Position numbers and translations under genes: made by a program. 64,000 bases of DNA. Source: Microbotryomycetes sp. JL201 (lineage: Eukaryota > Basidiomycota > Microbotryomycetes). Location of the stretch: contig JAQYUZ010000021.1 in assembly GCA_033819885.1 (NCBI GenBank), positions 124,001-188,000 on the forward strand, written 5' to 3'. How positions within the stretch are numbered: the stretch's first letter is position 1; each line of letters starts with the position of its first letter. The notes below the pieces were generated by a model. That model searched no databases, was not told where the DNA came from, and was given only the letters and a program-made list of their open reading frames with translations. Below are positions 1 to 12,184 of this stretch, piece by piece.

Positions 1-205
1 ACCCAACCTCGCGAGCGCGCAAGCACGTCCTAGCAGTCTCGTTGGTGTCTGCGCGCTCGGTCTAGCCTTGAAGCGTCTGAGCATCACACTCGCGCACTCG
101 TCCGAGCTCGGTGATTGAGCACGCGCACACAGCCATGGCAAGATCCCCTCCTGCACAGCTCGCCCGCAAGCTCACACGTCCGGCTGACATCTGCTCGTCC
201 TTTGC

Positions 206-3200
206 ATGCAGGCTCCTACGCGTCGCAACAAGGCCAAGCAGCAGGCGGCTGCGGGCGGCGGCGCAGCGCCAACAAAGAAGCATGCAGGCGTCGCAAAGGT
301 GTGTCAGCACGTCGCGCCGCTTGGTCCTGCTCCTGAACTGGAACCCCGTCTCGCAGGCCGACTGGAAAGACTCGTTCAAGAAGAAGCAGGCGGGCGTAAG
401 CGACATGACGCTCCTCTCGACAATCTCGAACGACTCTATCAACGACAACCTCAAGAAGAGGTCAGCACAGCTATTCACACAAATCACTGTACACTTGAGC
501 TAATTGTGTGCCACGTGCCCTTCTCCCAGGTTCGAGAACGCAGAGATCTACGTAAGTCATCGCCTCGGCAGGTGGAGCCCACAATCCACCGCAAGCATCA
601 CTCTGACATGGGTGACCATCTTGTTGTCCTATCGGCGTACAGACCTACATCGGTCACGTGCTCATCTCCGTCAATCCGTTCCGCATGCTGCCCATCTACA
701 CAGACGAGGTGCTGCACTCGTACCGAGGCAAGAACCGACTTGAAATGGCACCGCACGTTTACGCAATCGCAGAATCGGCTTACTACAACATGGTGTCGTA
801 CAAAGACAACCAGTGCGTCATCATTTCGGGCGAGTCGGGCGCAGGCAAGACCGAAGCCGCAAAGCGCATCATGCAGTACATCGCAGCCGTCGCCGGAGGA
901 CAAGGCATCGAGGGTGTCAAAGAGATGGTTTTGGCAACAAATCCGTTGCTGGAGAGTTTTGGCTGCGCGAAAACGCTCAGAAACAACAACTCGTCACGTC
1001 ACGTGAGCTTGGAGATTTTTGCTGCCGTCCTCGGTTTCGTGCTGACATCACCTGTCATAGGGAAAATACCTCGAGATTGAATTCGACGAGCAGGGTGGGC
1101 CCGTTGGCGCTGTCATCACAAACTATCTGCTCGAAAAGGTGAACTCGAAGCCAGAGATCGCGATTCTAATGCAAGCTAACCAAGCATACAATGGCAGTCA
1201 CGCGTAACTGGACAAGTCACAAACGAGCGCAACTTTCACATTTTCTATCAGCTCACCAAAGGCGCATCTACCGCGCAGCGGGAAGCCTACGGACTCCAAG
1301 GACCGGAGTCTTATGCCTATACATCAAAGTCAAAATGCTTGGACGTGCCAGGCATCGACGACGTGCACGACTGGAAAGAGACGATAAATGCCATGAATGT
1401 CATTGGCATCACGCAAACCGAGCAAGACAGCATCCTGCGCATGCTTGCAGCCATTCTGTGGCTCGGCAACGTTCAATTCAGCGTCGCAGACGACGGCAAC
1501 GCATATGTATCGGATGAGAGCGTTCCTGCTTTTGTCGCGTACTTGCTCGAGGTCGACGCCGCCATGGTAACAAAGGTCTTGACCAGCCGCGTGATGGAAA
1601 CACAACGAGGCGGACGGCGAGGTGAGTCACTGCGAATATCTTGACGCAAATCGTCACCTGACCTTAGTCTCTGCAGGCTCGGTGTACGAAGTACCGCTCA
1701 ATCCAGCGCAGGCAAACGCCGTCAGAGATGCACTGGCAAAAGCCATCTACAACAACTTGTTTGACTGGATCGTCGACAGAGTCAATATCTCAATGAAGGC
1801 GAAAGCTGCGACTGCTCACATTATCGGCGTACTTGACATTTACGGATTCGAGATTTTTGATGTCAGCATCGCTTTCGATCCAGAATCTGACCGGCACTGA
1901 CTTTGGAGGAGAGCGCAGAGCAATCAATTTGAACAGCTGTGCATCAACTATGTCAACGAAAAGCTGCAACAAATCTTTATCGAGCTGACGCTCAAAACAG
2001 AGCAAGAAGAATATGTTCGCGAGCAAATCAAGGCGAGTCCAAGGTCGTGTCGGCCGACTGCTTCTATTTTGACGGGAGTATCTCTCTACAGTGGACCCCG
2101 ATCGACTACTTCAATAACAAGGTTGTTTGCGATCTGATCGAGGAGAAGCGCCCGCCGGGAATCTTTGCTGCTCTCAATGACGCTTGCGCGACGGCACACG
2201 CTGATCCTGCTGCAGCCGACAACTCGTTTGTTCAACGACTTGGAGGTGTTTCGAGTCAACAGTTTGAAAGCCGCGGCTCAAAGTTCCTTGTGCGACATTA
2301 TGCGTGAGTCGAGTGCATTCTGAAAATTGTTCAGTCCACTGATATCTTGAGATCAATGACGTGTAGCGGAGATGTTATGTATACGGTCGCCGGCATGACC
2401 GACAAGAACAAGGATGTCTTGCTTAAGGACTTGCTCGACTTGATTGCGTCCAGTGGCAATCAATTCCTGCAAACTCTGTTCCCAGATCGACCGGACCCTT
2501 CGTCCAAGAAGCGTCCTCCGACTGCCAGCGACAAGATCAAGGTGCGCCAAACTCAGTGCTCGAGTTGGTCACGAAACCTGAACTGATCCGGCCGATTCGA
2601 TAGTCGTCCGCGAATGCACTTGTAGAAAAGTTGATGCGCTCTCAGCCGTCGTACATCCGGACGATCAAGCCCAATCAGAACAAGAGTCCGACCGAGTATG
2701 ACACAAAGGCCATTCTTCATCAGATCAAGTATTTGGGTTTGCAAGAGAATATTCGAATTCGAAGGGCGGGTTTCGCTTACCGCAACACTTTCGAAAAGAT
2801 GGTGCAACGGTGAGCGAATTCTTCGGTTAGTGTCTGCTCAATTGAATGCAGCTGAGCTTTTGGCACCCACGCAGTTTCTACCTGCTGTCGCCTGCCACTT
2901 CGTACGCTGGCGATTACATTTGGCAAGGCGACGCGAGATCCGGCTGTGAGCAGATCCTCAGGGACACTGGCATTGCCAAGGAAGAGTGGCAGATGGGCGT
3001 CACGAAAGCGTTCATCAAGAATCCTGAAACGGTTGGTCGACACTTGGCACTTCGTTCTCTTGAAGCTTACTGACCGGGTCGTGTAGCTGTTTGCACTTGA
3101 GCACATGCGCGACCGCTACTGGCACAACATGGCCGCTCGCATCCAGCGCGCTTGGCGCGCGTATCTTCGCTATCGCAACGAGTGCGCAACACGTATCCAG

Positions 3201-5648
3201 AGGTTCTGGATGAGTAAGAAGGAAGGCATTGCCCTCGCTGCCATTCGAGACTACGGCGAGCAAATTTTGGCAGGTCGCAAGGAGAGGAGGAGGTTTAGTC
3301 TGGTCAGCATGCGGAGGTATCTGGGCGACTACCTTTACGTGAACGACAACGGCGTTTTGGGACAATCGATTCGAAGCGCTGCCGGACTGGCTTGTCAGTT
3401 CACGAATTTGACTTTGACGATCGGAATTCGAGCTGATCCATCTCTTGTAGCGAACGAGCCAGTTGTGTTCAGTGCAAGGGCACAATTGCTCGTTTCCAAG
3501 CTGGGCCGATCATCAAAACCAAGTCCTCGATACCTCCTTCTGGTCAGTGTCATCGCAAGCAGGATGCGTCAAAAATCGCTAACGGAGTATTCACAGACCG
3601 ATAAAGCCGTGTATATACTCATCTCGCAAAACGTGAACGGTCGAGCTCAAACCTCGCTTGAGCGCAAATTCCCTTTGATCACCATCAAGAGCGTAGGCCT
3701 GTCGAACCTGCGGGATGACTGGATTGTGAGCGGGACATGAGCTACGGCTTGTCATGTCCGATCTTGACGCGTCCGTCCATAGGCGCTCAACGTTGGTAGC
3801 TCAGAAGAGGGTGACCCGCTCCTGAGCTGTGACTTCAAGACCGAGTTCGTCACACACTTGCTGCAGAGGTCGAACGGTGCGGTCGGCGTCAATATTGGAC
3901 CGAGGTGTGTCTGACTCAACATTCTTCCTGATGCAATCGCGATCTGACGGGCTTTGTGACGCGGATCAGTGTGTCTTACGCCAAGAAGAAGGACAAGATG
4001 GCTCAGATTCAATTCAAAAAGGACGAGACGGTCAAGTCGGAAGGCATATACAAGTCTGGAACTGTCAGCGTCTGCTCAGGCGAGCCCGCATCGAGCGGAA
4101 TTTGGCCGCCAGCAGAGAGAAAGCCCCGAGCTGGCAAGATTGGAAATGGAAAGCCGTTGCGCGCTGGTGGACCGTCACAAGGCGTGAGCGCTCAAGTCTG
4201 ATTGACTCTTCGAGCTACCAGCTGAATTGATAACCGTGTTCAGCGGGCGAAACCTGTCGCGCAAGCTATGCCTGGCGCTGCTGCAGCGCGAGCTGCTCCC
4301 TCGGCACCTTCTGGTACCACATCTGGTCCAGGTCGCGCAGCTCCTCCGCCCCCGGGTCGGGCCCCCGCGCCTCCAGCACCGGCAGAGCCAGAGAAAGAGA
4401 TGTATAAAGCGTGAGTGATCCAAAGTGGGTGTGCGAAAGTCAAGTCTGACCTCTACGCACGATAGGTTGTATGCCTTTGAGTCGAGCAACGCGGGTGAAA
4501 TGGCGCTTACGAAGGACGAGCTCGTCGAAGTTAAACAGAAAGACGATGGTGGTGGGTGCTCATGGGCGATGGCGCGAATGCGGGACCGACTTCCTGACGG
4601 TTGACCCGAACAGGCTGGTGGCTCGTCAAGAAAGGAGCGAAAGAGGGTTGGGCTCCATCTAACGTGCGTCTCGTCACAACTGTCCTAGTGACAAGCTGAC
4701 ATGTATGTGGATTCGCAGTATCTGCAACTCGTTCCGCCGAAACCTAAACCAGCCCCTGCGCCCGCGCCACCCGCACCAACTCGTCGGGCTCCTCCAGCTG
4801 CTCCTTTAGCTCCGGTCGCTCCGACTGCACCAACGTCATTCAAGTCGGCTGCTCCTGCGGCGCCCAAGGCACCTGCTGCCCCGACGACACCGTCTGCAAG
4901 ATCCGCAGATGGCAATGCTGCACCCGTCGCTGTCATGCCCGGTATGGGCAACACTGGAGGTCTTGCAGCAATACTCGCCGCGAAAAGAGCAGCTGCGAAT
5001 GGCAATGCTGATGATGACGATGCGGCCAGCTCGAATCGCAGCTCGCCCGCGTCTTCAAGACCAGGCTCTGCTCTCGGCAAGCCACCGGCACCTAGTCCGA
5101 AGCCCAAACCACCGGCAATCGCTCCTAAGCCCGGACCGAAACCGGCAATTCCAGGCAAACCTTCATTGCCAGGCAGCAAGCCGGCTGCTCCACCTGCGCC
5201 AGCCGCGCCGACCTCCTTTGGCGCTCGGCCACCGGTTCCTCCGACAGGTCCATCGGTTTCGGGCCGCGCACCGATCGCTCCACCTGTTCCTACAGTCCCG
5301 GGGCGAGCACCTGCTCCACCAGCTGTACCAGGTCGAGCTCCCGCACCACCTGTCCTGCCAGGTCGAGCACCAGCTCCTCCACCTCCTGCTCCTCCTGCCA
5401 TTCCAGGAAGAGCACCAGCGCCTCCTCAAATTCCAGGCCGCGCACCGGCGGCACCTCCAGCTCCTCCAGGCAGAGCTCCCGCCGCTCCGAAAGCGAACGA
5501 ATCCGCTTTAGGAGGAGGCGGTAGTGGAGGTGGCGGTGGTAGTGCAGATCGTGGAGCACTGTTGAGTTCAATTCAAGCGGGTAAGAAATTGAAAAGTACG
5601 ACAACTAGGGACGCGTCTGGTCCAGTTGGAGGTGGTCGTGTTTTGTAA
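206..5648 (+). CDS. MYO1: class I myosin (fungal Myo1/MyoA/Myo5 type), 21 exons
   Basis: Actin motor for endocytic patches and polarised growth. I could phase all exons: 206-298, 357-460, 530-551, 643-1002, 1061-1138, 1198-1621, 1677-1861, 1919-2032, 2092-2303, 2367-2541, 2604-2809, 2875-3031, 3087-3393, 3451-3542, 3597-3725, 3783-3904, 3970-4183, 4244-4410, 4466-4548, 4614-4663, 4719-5648, about 1,400 codons. Visible parts: P-loop GESGAGKT (near 830), switch I NNNSSR (near 990), DIYGFE switch II, a TEDS serine in GGRRGSVYEV (the usual PAK target), two IQ-like motifs ([22 protein letters not shown]), a TH1 domain, an SH3 domain (ALYAFESS ... GWWLVKKG) and a Pro/Ala-rich tail ending in a WH2-like motif. 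The intron 2033-2091 must be GC-AG. The start is uncertain: ATG 206 lies at an acceptor-like ATGCAG, and an ATG at 135 followed by GCAAGA could be a one-codon first exon giving MAPTRR. Family assignment is secure. Confidence 0.95.
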
Positions 5649-5811
5649 AAGAGCAAGAGAGGAAATTTCCCAAAAAGTCATTAGGGGAGTTTAGAATGTG
5701 TTTTCTTTTAAAAAGGCTGTGCAATCTCATTCAAGGACAATTTATCGACTCTTGATGTGATGCGTCCACTGCTATCGATGCGTTCCTCTACAGACGGGCA
5801 TGTGTCAAGCT

Positions 5812-7493
5812 CTACTTTTTGGTGTCGTAGCCTTGCGGGTATTCTGCGCAAGAAGGACGAATGTCAAATTCGGAAGGCCCTCTTGAAAGACTGACGTGAT
5901 GGTCCCGTGCTTACTCTGGTAAAAAGCCCATTGATGCTTTGCCATTTCGTCCAAGCCGTACTTGCACTGAAAGTTGAGTTCTTTGTTTGCGTTTGAAGGA
6001 TCAGACACGAGTTCGGGCACGTCACCCGTTCTGCGCACAAACAAACAAATCGTCAGAGAAACCAAAACTCGTACCTGAAGGCGATTTCAGAGCCATCGAG
6101 TACTGACCGTCGACCGACAATGTCGTACTTGTAGTCGAACCCGGTTGCCTTGCGCATGGCCTCGACCATTTGCATGACGCTTTGTCCTTTGCCGTTGCCC
6201 AAGTTGTATGCCTTGTACTTGCCTCCTGAGCCGCCAAAGCCAGAGCCGCCAATCTGGGTGGGCTCTTTGAAGACTGCGTCGTTCTCGAGCGCGTTCAAAG
6301 CGTCAACGTGACCTTGAGCCAAGTCCATGACTGACAGCGTGATCGTCAAAAAAAAAAAATCTTTGAAGAAATAGGGTGTGAGGTGTGCTCACTGTGAACG
6401 TAGTCGCGAACGCATGTGCCGTCGACCGTGGGGTAATCGTTGCCAAACACCTTGAGATCGTTGGCAATCTTGCCTGCGGCGATCTGAGCCAACAGGGGCA
6501 ACAAGTTGCCAGGTCGGCCCCTAGGATCTTCTCCGATCTCGCCTGAAGGATGAGAGCCGGCTGGGTTGAAATATCGCAACGCGATTGCGCGCCACAAGTT
6601 GGGGTTCGAGTCGCACAGATCCTTGAGGATCCATTCGGTCATGTACTTTGTCCGGCCATACACGGATTCTGGTGCGAGCTCGCACGACTCGGGAATCGGG
6701 ATTGTTTTGGGAGCGCCATAGACCGTCGCCGAGGACGAGTAGACAATCTTGTTGACGTTGTATTTTTCCATGATCTTTGTCATAGGGCAGTGTCAGCTTT
6801 ACATCCGAGAGCAAGATAGATGCAAAAGACCCACAGCCAGCAGATTAACAGTGGCCGTGATGTTATTCTCGTAATATTGAATGGGCTTTTCGCCACTCTC
6901 GCCGACAGCCTTGTGTGCTGCGACGTGAATGACGGCGTAGATGCCGCCCTTTGATTCGTAATCCTTGAAGATCTTTTCAATGTCATCCTTGAGCGTCAAG
7001 TCGCCCTTGTACAACTGAATCTCGCACGCCTTCTTCTCTTCGTCCGAGGCGCCAGCGGGCAGCTCATTGATGGCGATCTGACTAACGCGTCGCAATGACT
7101 CGGGGAAGGAGTTGTGGAAGCTGGAGAGGCCAACGAGTTAATGTCGAGCACAAGAAATCTGGCCCGACGAGTCGGGCTGGTGGCACGAGACAGTATCAAA
7201 CGTCGACGTACTTGTCAATCGTGATGACGCTGTACTGGCCCGAGAGCAAGCAGCACAGAGCAATGTGCGAGCCTAAAGGTGAGGTTGCCAGAGCACCGGT
7301 TCGCGTGCGAGGTCAGCCATCTCGCGTGGGCTTGTTGCGCTGCATTCATGAGCTCACCGATGTAGCCGGCAGCACCCGTGATCAAAACTGTCTTGCGCTG
7401 AGCTGTATCGAGAGCATCATGTGCGTCAGCGCCGTGGCTTTGGCTGTATCGAATGGCGGGACGGGAGGCCGCGCCCGTGCGAGACGCCTGCAT
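5812..7493 (-). CDS. GAL10: UDP-glucose 4-epimerase
   Basis: Interconverts UDP-glucose and UDP-galactose (Leloir pathway, cytosol). The protein is a single short-chain dehydrogenase fold: NAD-binding [14 protein letters not shown] at the N-terminus, the [13 protein letters not shown] segment, the catalytic S/Y region SSSATVYG ... [21 protein letters not shown], and the C-terminal [14 protein letters not shown]. Introns fall after GYIG, after ITID, after NLLA (spliced to IMEKY), after DYVH, after VGRR and after WAFYQ, and the last exon ends PQGYDTKK. The mutarotase domain fused to yeast Gal10 is absent, as in most filamentous fungi and basidiomycetes. One intron carries a 12-nt poly-A run on the plus strand (6348-6359), i.e. 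a poly-T tract on the coding strand. The chosen ATG gives about 30 residues before the Rossmann motif; it overlaps another ATGCAG acceptor-like site, so an upstream exon cannot be excluded. Confidence 0.93.
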
Positions 7494-7766
7494 GAGAGCT
7501 TACAAGCTGCAGGAAAGACAACAAGACTGTCAGGCTAAATTGGCAGATGCGCTGAGGTCACTTGAAAGCTCACGCATGGTTGTGGAAGGACTGAGTCCAG
7601 CCTGGTTCGAGACGCGCCTAGTTTTCCGCAGTCCACAGACACGTGGCGCCTTTCTGCACTGCTGTTCGTCGGCACGCAAAAGCTTGCTGGCCGGCACATT
7701 GTGGCCATTGCAGACATGAAGCAAACGTCTCACATTCTGGACAAAATGATTGCCAGCGCACTCGTG

Positions 7767-9079
7767 TTAACGTGACAACGTGATGGCCAACACTACCGCC
7801 ACTGCGACGAGTATTGCGCAACAAACGCCCATAAGCCACCACCTGCAGCAAGGTCGAGCTCAGCAAGCAAGCCGCCGCCGTCTCTGTTTTCAGAGACGAA
7901 CCTCTTGCGCCTCGCAGCTGCTGCAAACCGTCTTCCGCGACTGACTTGTACGTGGCTACGCGGACGATCAAGTCAGTTTCGACGTCGACAAGTCTTTGTG
8001 TCGATGTAACCTGCGCTTCTCTCGTGTATTCTTCAATTTCGAAAGCTCGCTGCTCGACCCGCTGAACTTGTTCATCTTGGCCGTAAACGATCACGCCCAT
8101 CTGCGAGGCGTGGCTCGTACAGTTTCAGGCGAGAATCCTCTGAAGCATGTGCCACAGCAACGCGCAACTCACATTGTTGATCAGGGAAGCCAGGTCTGTG
8201 ATGAGCGACTCGACCTCCAAAAGCTCATCGTTTCGGCTTTTGGCCGTTGAGAACGCCTCACGCGCCGCGGACGTTCGAGCCGAGGACAACTAGTGACTCG
8301 ACAGATTGTCAGAGCCTTGATTAGATTTTCTGATTGTGCGCTCACTGCTTGTGCGAACACTTGCGTGCCAGCGATGTCTCCGGACAAAGCCTGCTCAATC
8401 TCTTGCCGACTTGCTTCCGGCTTGACTGCGCAGGACATGTCAGCCGGCGCAGCAAAGCTAGGAATTCGTCTCGCACACCGATTCTGAGCTGTCTTTCGAT
8501 CAGGTTCCGCTCGCTTTGCCTGAACTTCATCTCCGCCTTCAAAGCCTCGACCAAATTTTCTCGAAATGTCGCTCGAAGCCTCTCTGCCAAAAGTCGTCTG
8601 GTTCTCAACCCAATCATCTCCTCTTGTTGACCAAATTGAGGCTGAAAGGTCGCCGATTGGAGAGCAGGACCGACAAGCTCGCTTTCGAGAGCTTCAAAAC
8701 GAGTCTGAATCACGAGAGACAGGTCGCGAATGCGAACAGACAAGTCGCGACCTTCACTCTCGTCTGCGAACGGATTTGGCTCGTCGATGACCGAGGCTTG
8801 CCGAGCTTCTTTTGGTGAGGCAGCTTGTGTACCGAGGGGAGAGGACTCGGAAAGAGCTCGAGTCAAATCCTGAAGAGCTCTGATGTCGTGCTCGATTTGC
8901 TCTACTCGACGAGTGAACTCGCTGTTGATTGCATGTGGAGTTGCGGTGTCGATCGGATGCGAAGTGCTTAATGGCGATGGATCTGGCCTTCCCTGCTGCG
9001 AAAACTGCTGTGAGTTGCATTCTCTAGAATACGCCACAGATGAACTCACTCTGATCTCTGCAAGACGGTCACGAGCCAT
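7767..9079 (-). CDS. SSO1: plasma-membrane t-SNARE, syntaxin Sso1-like
   Basis: Qa-SNARE for exocytic vesicle fusion. It starts MARDRLAEIR, spliced to QFSQQGRPDP. The Habc region follows (EFTRRVEQIEHDIRALQDL ... LRATFRENLVEALKAEMKF), then RQLRIVKPEAS, the typical syntaxin linker before the SNARE helix. The SNARE segment runs ELLEVESLITDLASLINN into MGVIVYGQDEQVQRVEQRA. A last exon in another frame reads RKRWWLMGVCCAILVAVAVV and then ALITLSR-type hydrophobic residues to a stop, the expected single C-terminal membrane anchor. Introns inside VKPEAS and after the SNARE helix are clear, but the exact junction just before the ARRKR basic stretch (around 7900-8010) could not be phased with confidence. 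The upstream methyltransferase gene lies about 105 bp away on the same strand. Sso rather than Tlg/Pep12 is inferred from the N-terminus and tail length. Confidence 0.82.
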
Positions 9080-9184
9080 CCGAGTCGATTAGGGATACCG
9101 TCAAAAGCGATTTGCGGTCCGAACATTAAAGGGCTGACAAATTATGCAACAACAACAAACATCGAAACAGATCTACGAGAACAG

Positions 9185-11513
9185 TCATGATCCGACAGGC
9201 GCACGAGCTACAAAAGTGCAAGTTTCGAACATGCCAATTGGACAGTTTGCACCTGTCTGCCAGCCTTGTCGTCGGAGTTTGACATTCTTCAACTCGGTCT
9301 CGGCTTCACGTTTTGCAACGCTCAACTGACTCTTTCGAACTTCCCATTCCGGGTCATACTCGTCTTGAGTTGGCTGCCGACCCTGGTTCATCTTCGCAAG
9401 AGCGGTGGCGTACAATGGTACTGCACGCTCAAGGATTTCTTCCGTCTCTTGATCAACCTCACATACCCACCCAAATTCTTGTTCCAGCAAGACGCCAATC
9501 CCAGCCCTCTGCCGCAACTCATTTGTCCATTCTTTCAGAACTTCTGAAATTTCCAACTCGAGCAAGTCCCTGCGCGTTGAAAAGCTGGATCCGATAGAGG
9601 AAGACATAAGAGGGGTCGAAGACTGAGAGCGAGTTTGAGACTGTAGCTTTTTGGTGGCGAGTTCGCGAGCGAGCAGGCCTGAACAAGAACCGTACCGGTC
9701 TGCGTAAGCTTGCAGCAATACGCGGGGCATCGAAGGGTACATCTTCGCGAGAAGTGGCGCGCTGGACTGCGATGCGGTCATCCCCTGCGAGCCGACAATG
9801 CCAGCAGAAAATGTCCGAAGCGGTGAATGATTCGGTTTCGAAGTCGCGTCAGCCAAGACGCCGGGCCGCTGCAGCTGCCGGCTCGTGCTTTGCGAGGTTT
9901 GAGATGGCGCGCAAGAAGGGAACGCTAGTGTCATCTTGCCAGATGTTTGCAAATGCGTCGCAGCAATGGCCAGATGAGACGGAACGATGCCGATCGGATC
10001 TGCACAGTCGAGCTTAGCGCTTGTTGACAATAACATATCTTCTTTGAGGCAGAAAGACGCACGAGGATTGATGAATCGATTGTCCAAGACAGTTTCAAAG
10101 CACTCGTCGACGAAAGCGAGGGGATCATGTTCCGCCGCGTCTCGCTTCTGTCGTACGACCTCAAAGTCTGCTTCTGTGACTTCGATGGGACCTGTTTGGT
10201 AACGCAGCGGAATCAGATGTGCCCCGGAGACGGCAGACGAAACGTACAGCCGGGAAGCAGAACACGAATCGCCTCATCAAGCAATGGAAGCCAGTGTTGC
10301 TCTGCAAGTCAAACGAAGAGTCAGAATCTTAGCCTGTGCCTTGTCACCGTTGGATGCGCTAACCAGGCAAGCTGAGTCCAACGAAGGAGATTCGCACAAA
10401 GTCAAACTGATTGTCCTCGAACGGCAGAGGCTGCAGAAAGTCGTGCTGGATGTAAGACAGTCTGCAAGAGACTTCAGACGGCAAGGTGTCGGTGAACAGT
10501 CCTTCAGCCGCGACGTCCAAACCTATATGGGCAAATTCGTTGTCAGTCGGACATGTACATCGTCGACTACCGTTCGCGCACTTATGAAGAGTGTTTCCTC
10601 CCAACCAGCCTGAGTAGCCATTGAAGCAGCCCACTGACTCGTCATCCCGCTTCCAATGTCGAGCACTCTTCTCGGCGATTCGATAGTGGCGTCCTCTTGG
10701 GCCGAGGCGAAAGTCAGAGTGCCCGTACCAGGGTGAATAAACATGCTCGAGGTCAGCAAAGCGTCCCTGTCCAGAGAGAGTGTCAGTCTCGCGGAGAAGC
10801 CGCGCGCGACGAGGCCTGTTTCACCAGTTGAGCGAAGCATGAGCCAAGCTATGCCAACGAGGCAGCAAATGGGTCGTGTTGAGGTACGTCTGGCTGAGCA
10901 TGTCTCGCTTGACGTGAATAGACTCAAACGAGTCCGATGCCTGATGACTGGATGCTGATTCGTCCCTTTCGCTGTATGTTCTTCCCACTATGCTCAAATT
11001 GGAGGATCGAAGACTGGAGGACACCGTTCTCGCTTCAGCAGCACTTGAGTATAAACCCAATCCTAGACCGTGCTCAAGCATGCCATCGAGTTCGCTCGGG
11101 CCTGTACTCGGGCCTGGCGCAGTCGCGCTCGGGCCGCCCCCGCCACCTGAGACTCCTGACGCGTATGACGACGAGCCAAAGAAGCCAGAATTGCGATGAA
11201 GTTTGCGATGCAAGTTCAAGAACCGAGACTTGCTAGCAGGAGCTTCTCTTGCGTGCTGCATTACAGCTGTTGCGCCAGCTTCGACCGACGACATGGCTCC
11301 GGTAACAGCGGCACGCGGGAATGGCGTCTTGCCGCTCAGAGGTGGAGTTGTAGTGACAGCGAGCCCAGAGGGCGAGCTTCTCTGCCGCGGCGACGATGAC
11401 GGTGAGCCTGACGAGAAGAATCGCAGCGGGCCCGAGCGTGCTGAGGTTTCGCCTGTAGACGCCGTGGCAAGCTGACGAGAGTCGGGCGAGCGGGTGCGTG
11501 AGGTCTCTGACAT
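9185..11513 (-). CDS. SAM-dependent methyltransferase with long Ser/Pro/Gly N-terminus
   Basis: Class I methyltransferase of unknown substrate. The first exon begins MSETSRTRSPDSRQLATAS and is rich in Ser, Pro and Gly, followed by the basic KSRFLNLHRKLHRNSGF. The catalytic core is split by introns: motif I VLDIGSGMTSQWAASMA, then IGLDVAAEG, QHDFLQPLPFEDNQFDFVR (post-I/acidic strand), QHWLPLLDEAIRVLLPG (helix before the motif III strand), and a long C-terminal region with VTEADFEVVRQKRD. It ends FETCTFVARAPVGS. This arrangement resembles basidiomycete proteins annotated only as S-adenosylmethionine-dependent methyltransferases, where a large insertion separates the Rossmann core from the final strand. 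The start is the first ATG of the open frame; splice sites between about 10,830 and 10,760 are not certain. Two TCACGTGA boxes lie upstream. Confidence 0.72.
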
Positions 11514-11559
11514 ATTCAAAATTGCTGAAGGACGACAAGTCCCATATGTTCGATCGGAT

Positions 11560-11573
11560 AGGTCACGTGACCT
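11560..11573. promoter_or_regulatory. 14-bp palindrome AGGTCACGTGACCT (E-box)
   Basis: A perfect palindrome centred on CACGTG, 47 bp upstream of the methyltransferase ATG. In fungi CACGTG is bound by bHLH factors such as Cbf1. Function here is inferred. Confidence 0.5.
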
Positions 11574-11933
11574 CTTGCTCGTCGTGCTAGAGGTGCTAGG
11601 GACCCGAGCTGAATATGTGTTTACAAAATCAGTATGACAAAGCTGAATGCACGCAAGCACACGGGCGAGGCAGGGCGCAGATGCCGTCGCAGCGCGTCCG
11701 GCTTCCCAGCATGCATCGCAGGGTATCAGTATAGTAGATGTCGAGCACAGCTCACTTTCAGACTTGAATTATCCTAAGTGCCCGCGGCAAGTACTCTGTA
11801 GGCAGCGGCTGACCTGCTGGGGAGCAGAGACCCGCCTCCTGGGTCGACGGCAAGTGATGAGGCCTGGGCGAAATAGCTGCTCAGTAGGACACTAGATACG
11901 TTTGGCGAGTCGCTCTAACACAGCTTGATGCTG

Positions 11934-11941
11934 TCACGTGA
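11934..11941. promoter_or_regulatory. TCACGTGA box
   Basis: Second palindromic TCACGTGA in the same upstream region, about 420 bp from the methyltransferase start. Binding by a bHLH factor is inferred only. Confidence 0.4.
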
Positions 11942-12184
11942 TAAAGATGGTAGGCAGAGGGAGAGGGTAGGACATTAGAGAATCGATCATGTGCAATGAA
12001 GCTGAGGTGAAGGTATGTGCTTTCATTGGATACAAAGCACAATTTTCTACTCCATCTTGCGACAAGACCACATCAACTCTCTTCAAGTAGTCTTGATATT
12101 CCTAGCAGCTCTATACCCTGCCTCCGCACGTCCTCCTCGGCTTCTTGTTGCGATCTCAAATTCGCTCTCACGTTCGCTTCAAGT

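Larger units (their letters stand above)
11514..12184. other. intergenic region, methyltransferase 5' side to QCR6 3' side
   Basis: No gene is supported. Short open frames here lack protein-like composition or start with non-ATG codons. The only notable content is a pair of CACGTG palindromes (listed separately), which would lie in the methyltransferase promoter. Confidence 0.6.

Noticed and set aside
7590-7625. GGTTCGAGAC resembling a tRNA T-loop/B box
   Set aside because: Flanking bases do not form a T stem or an acceptor stem; no tRNA fold can be drawn.
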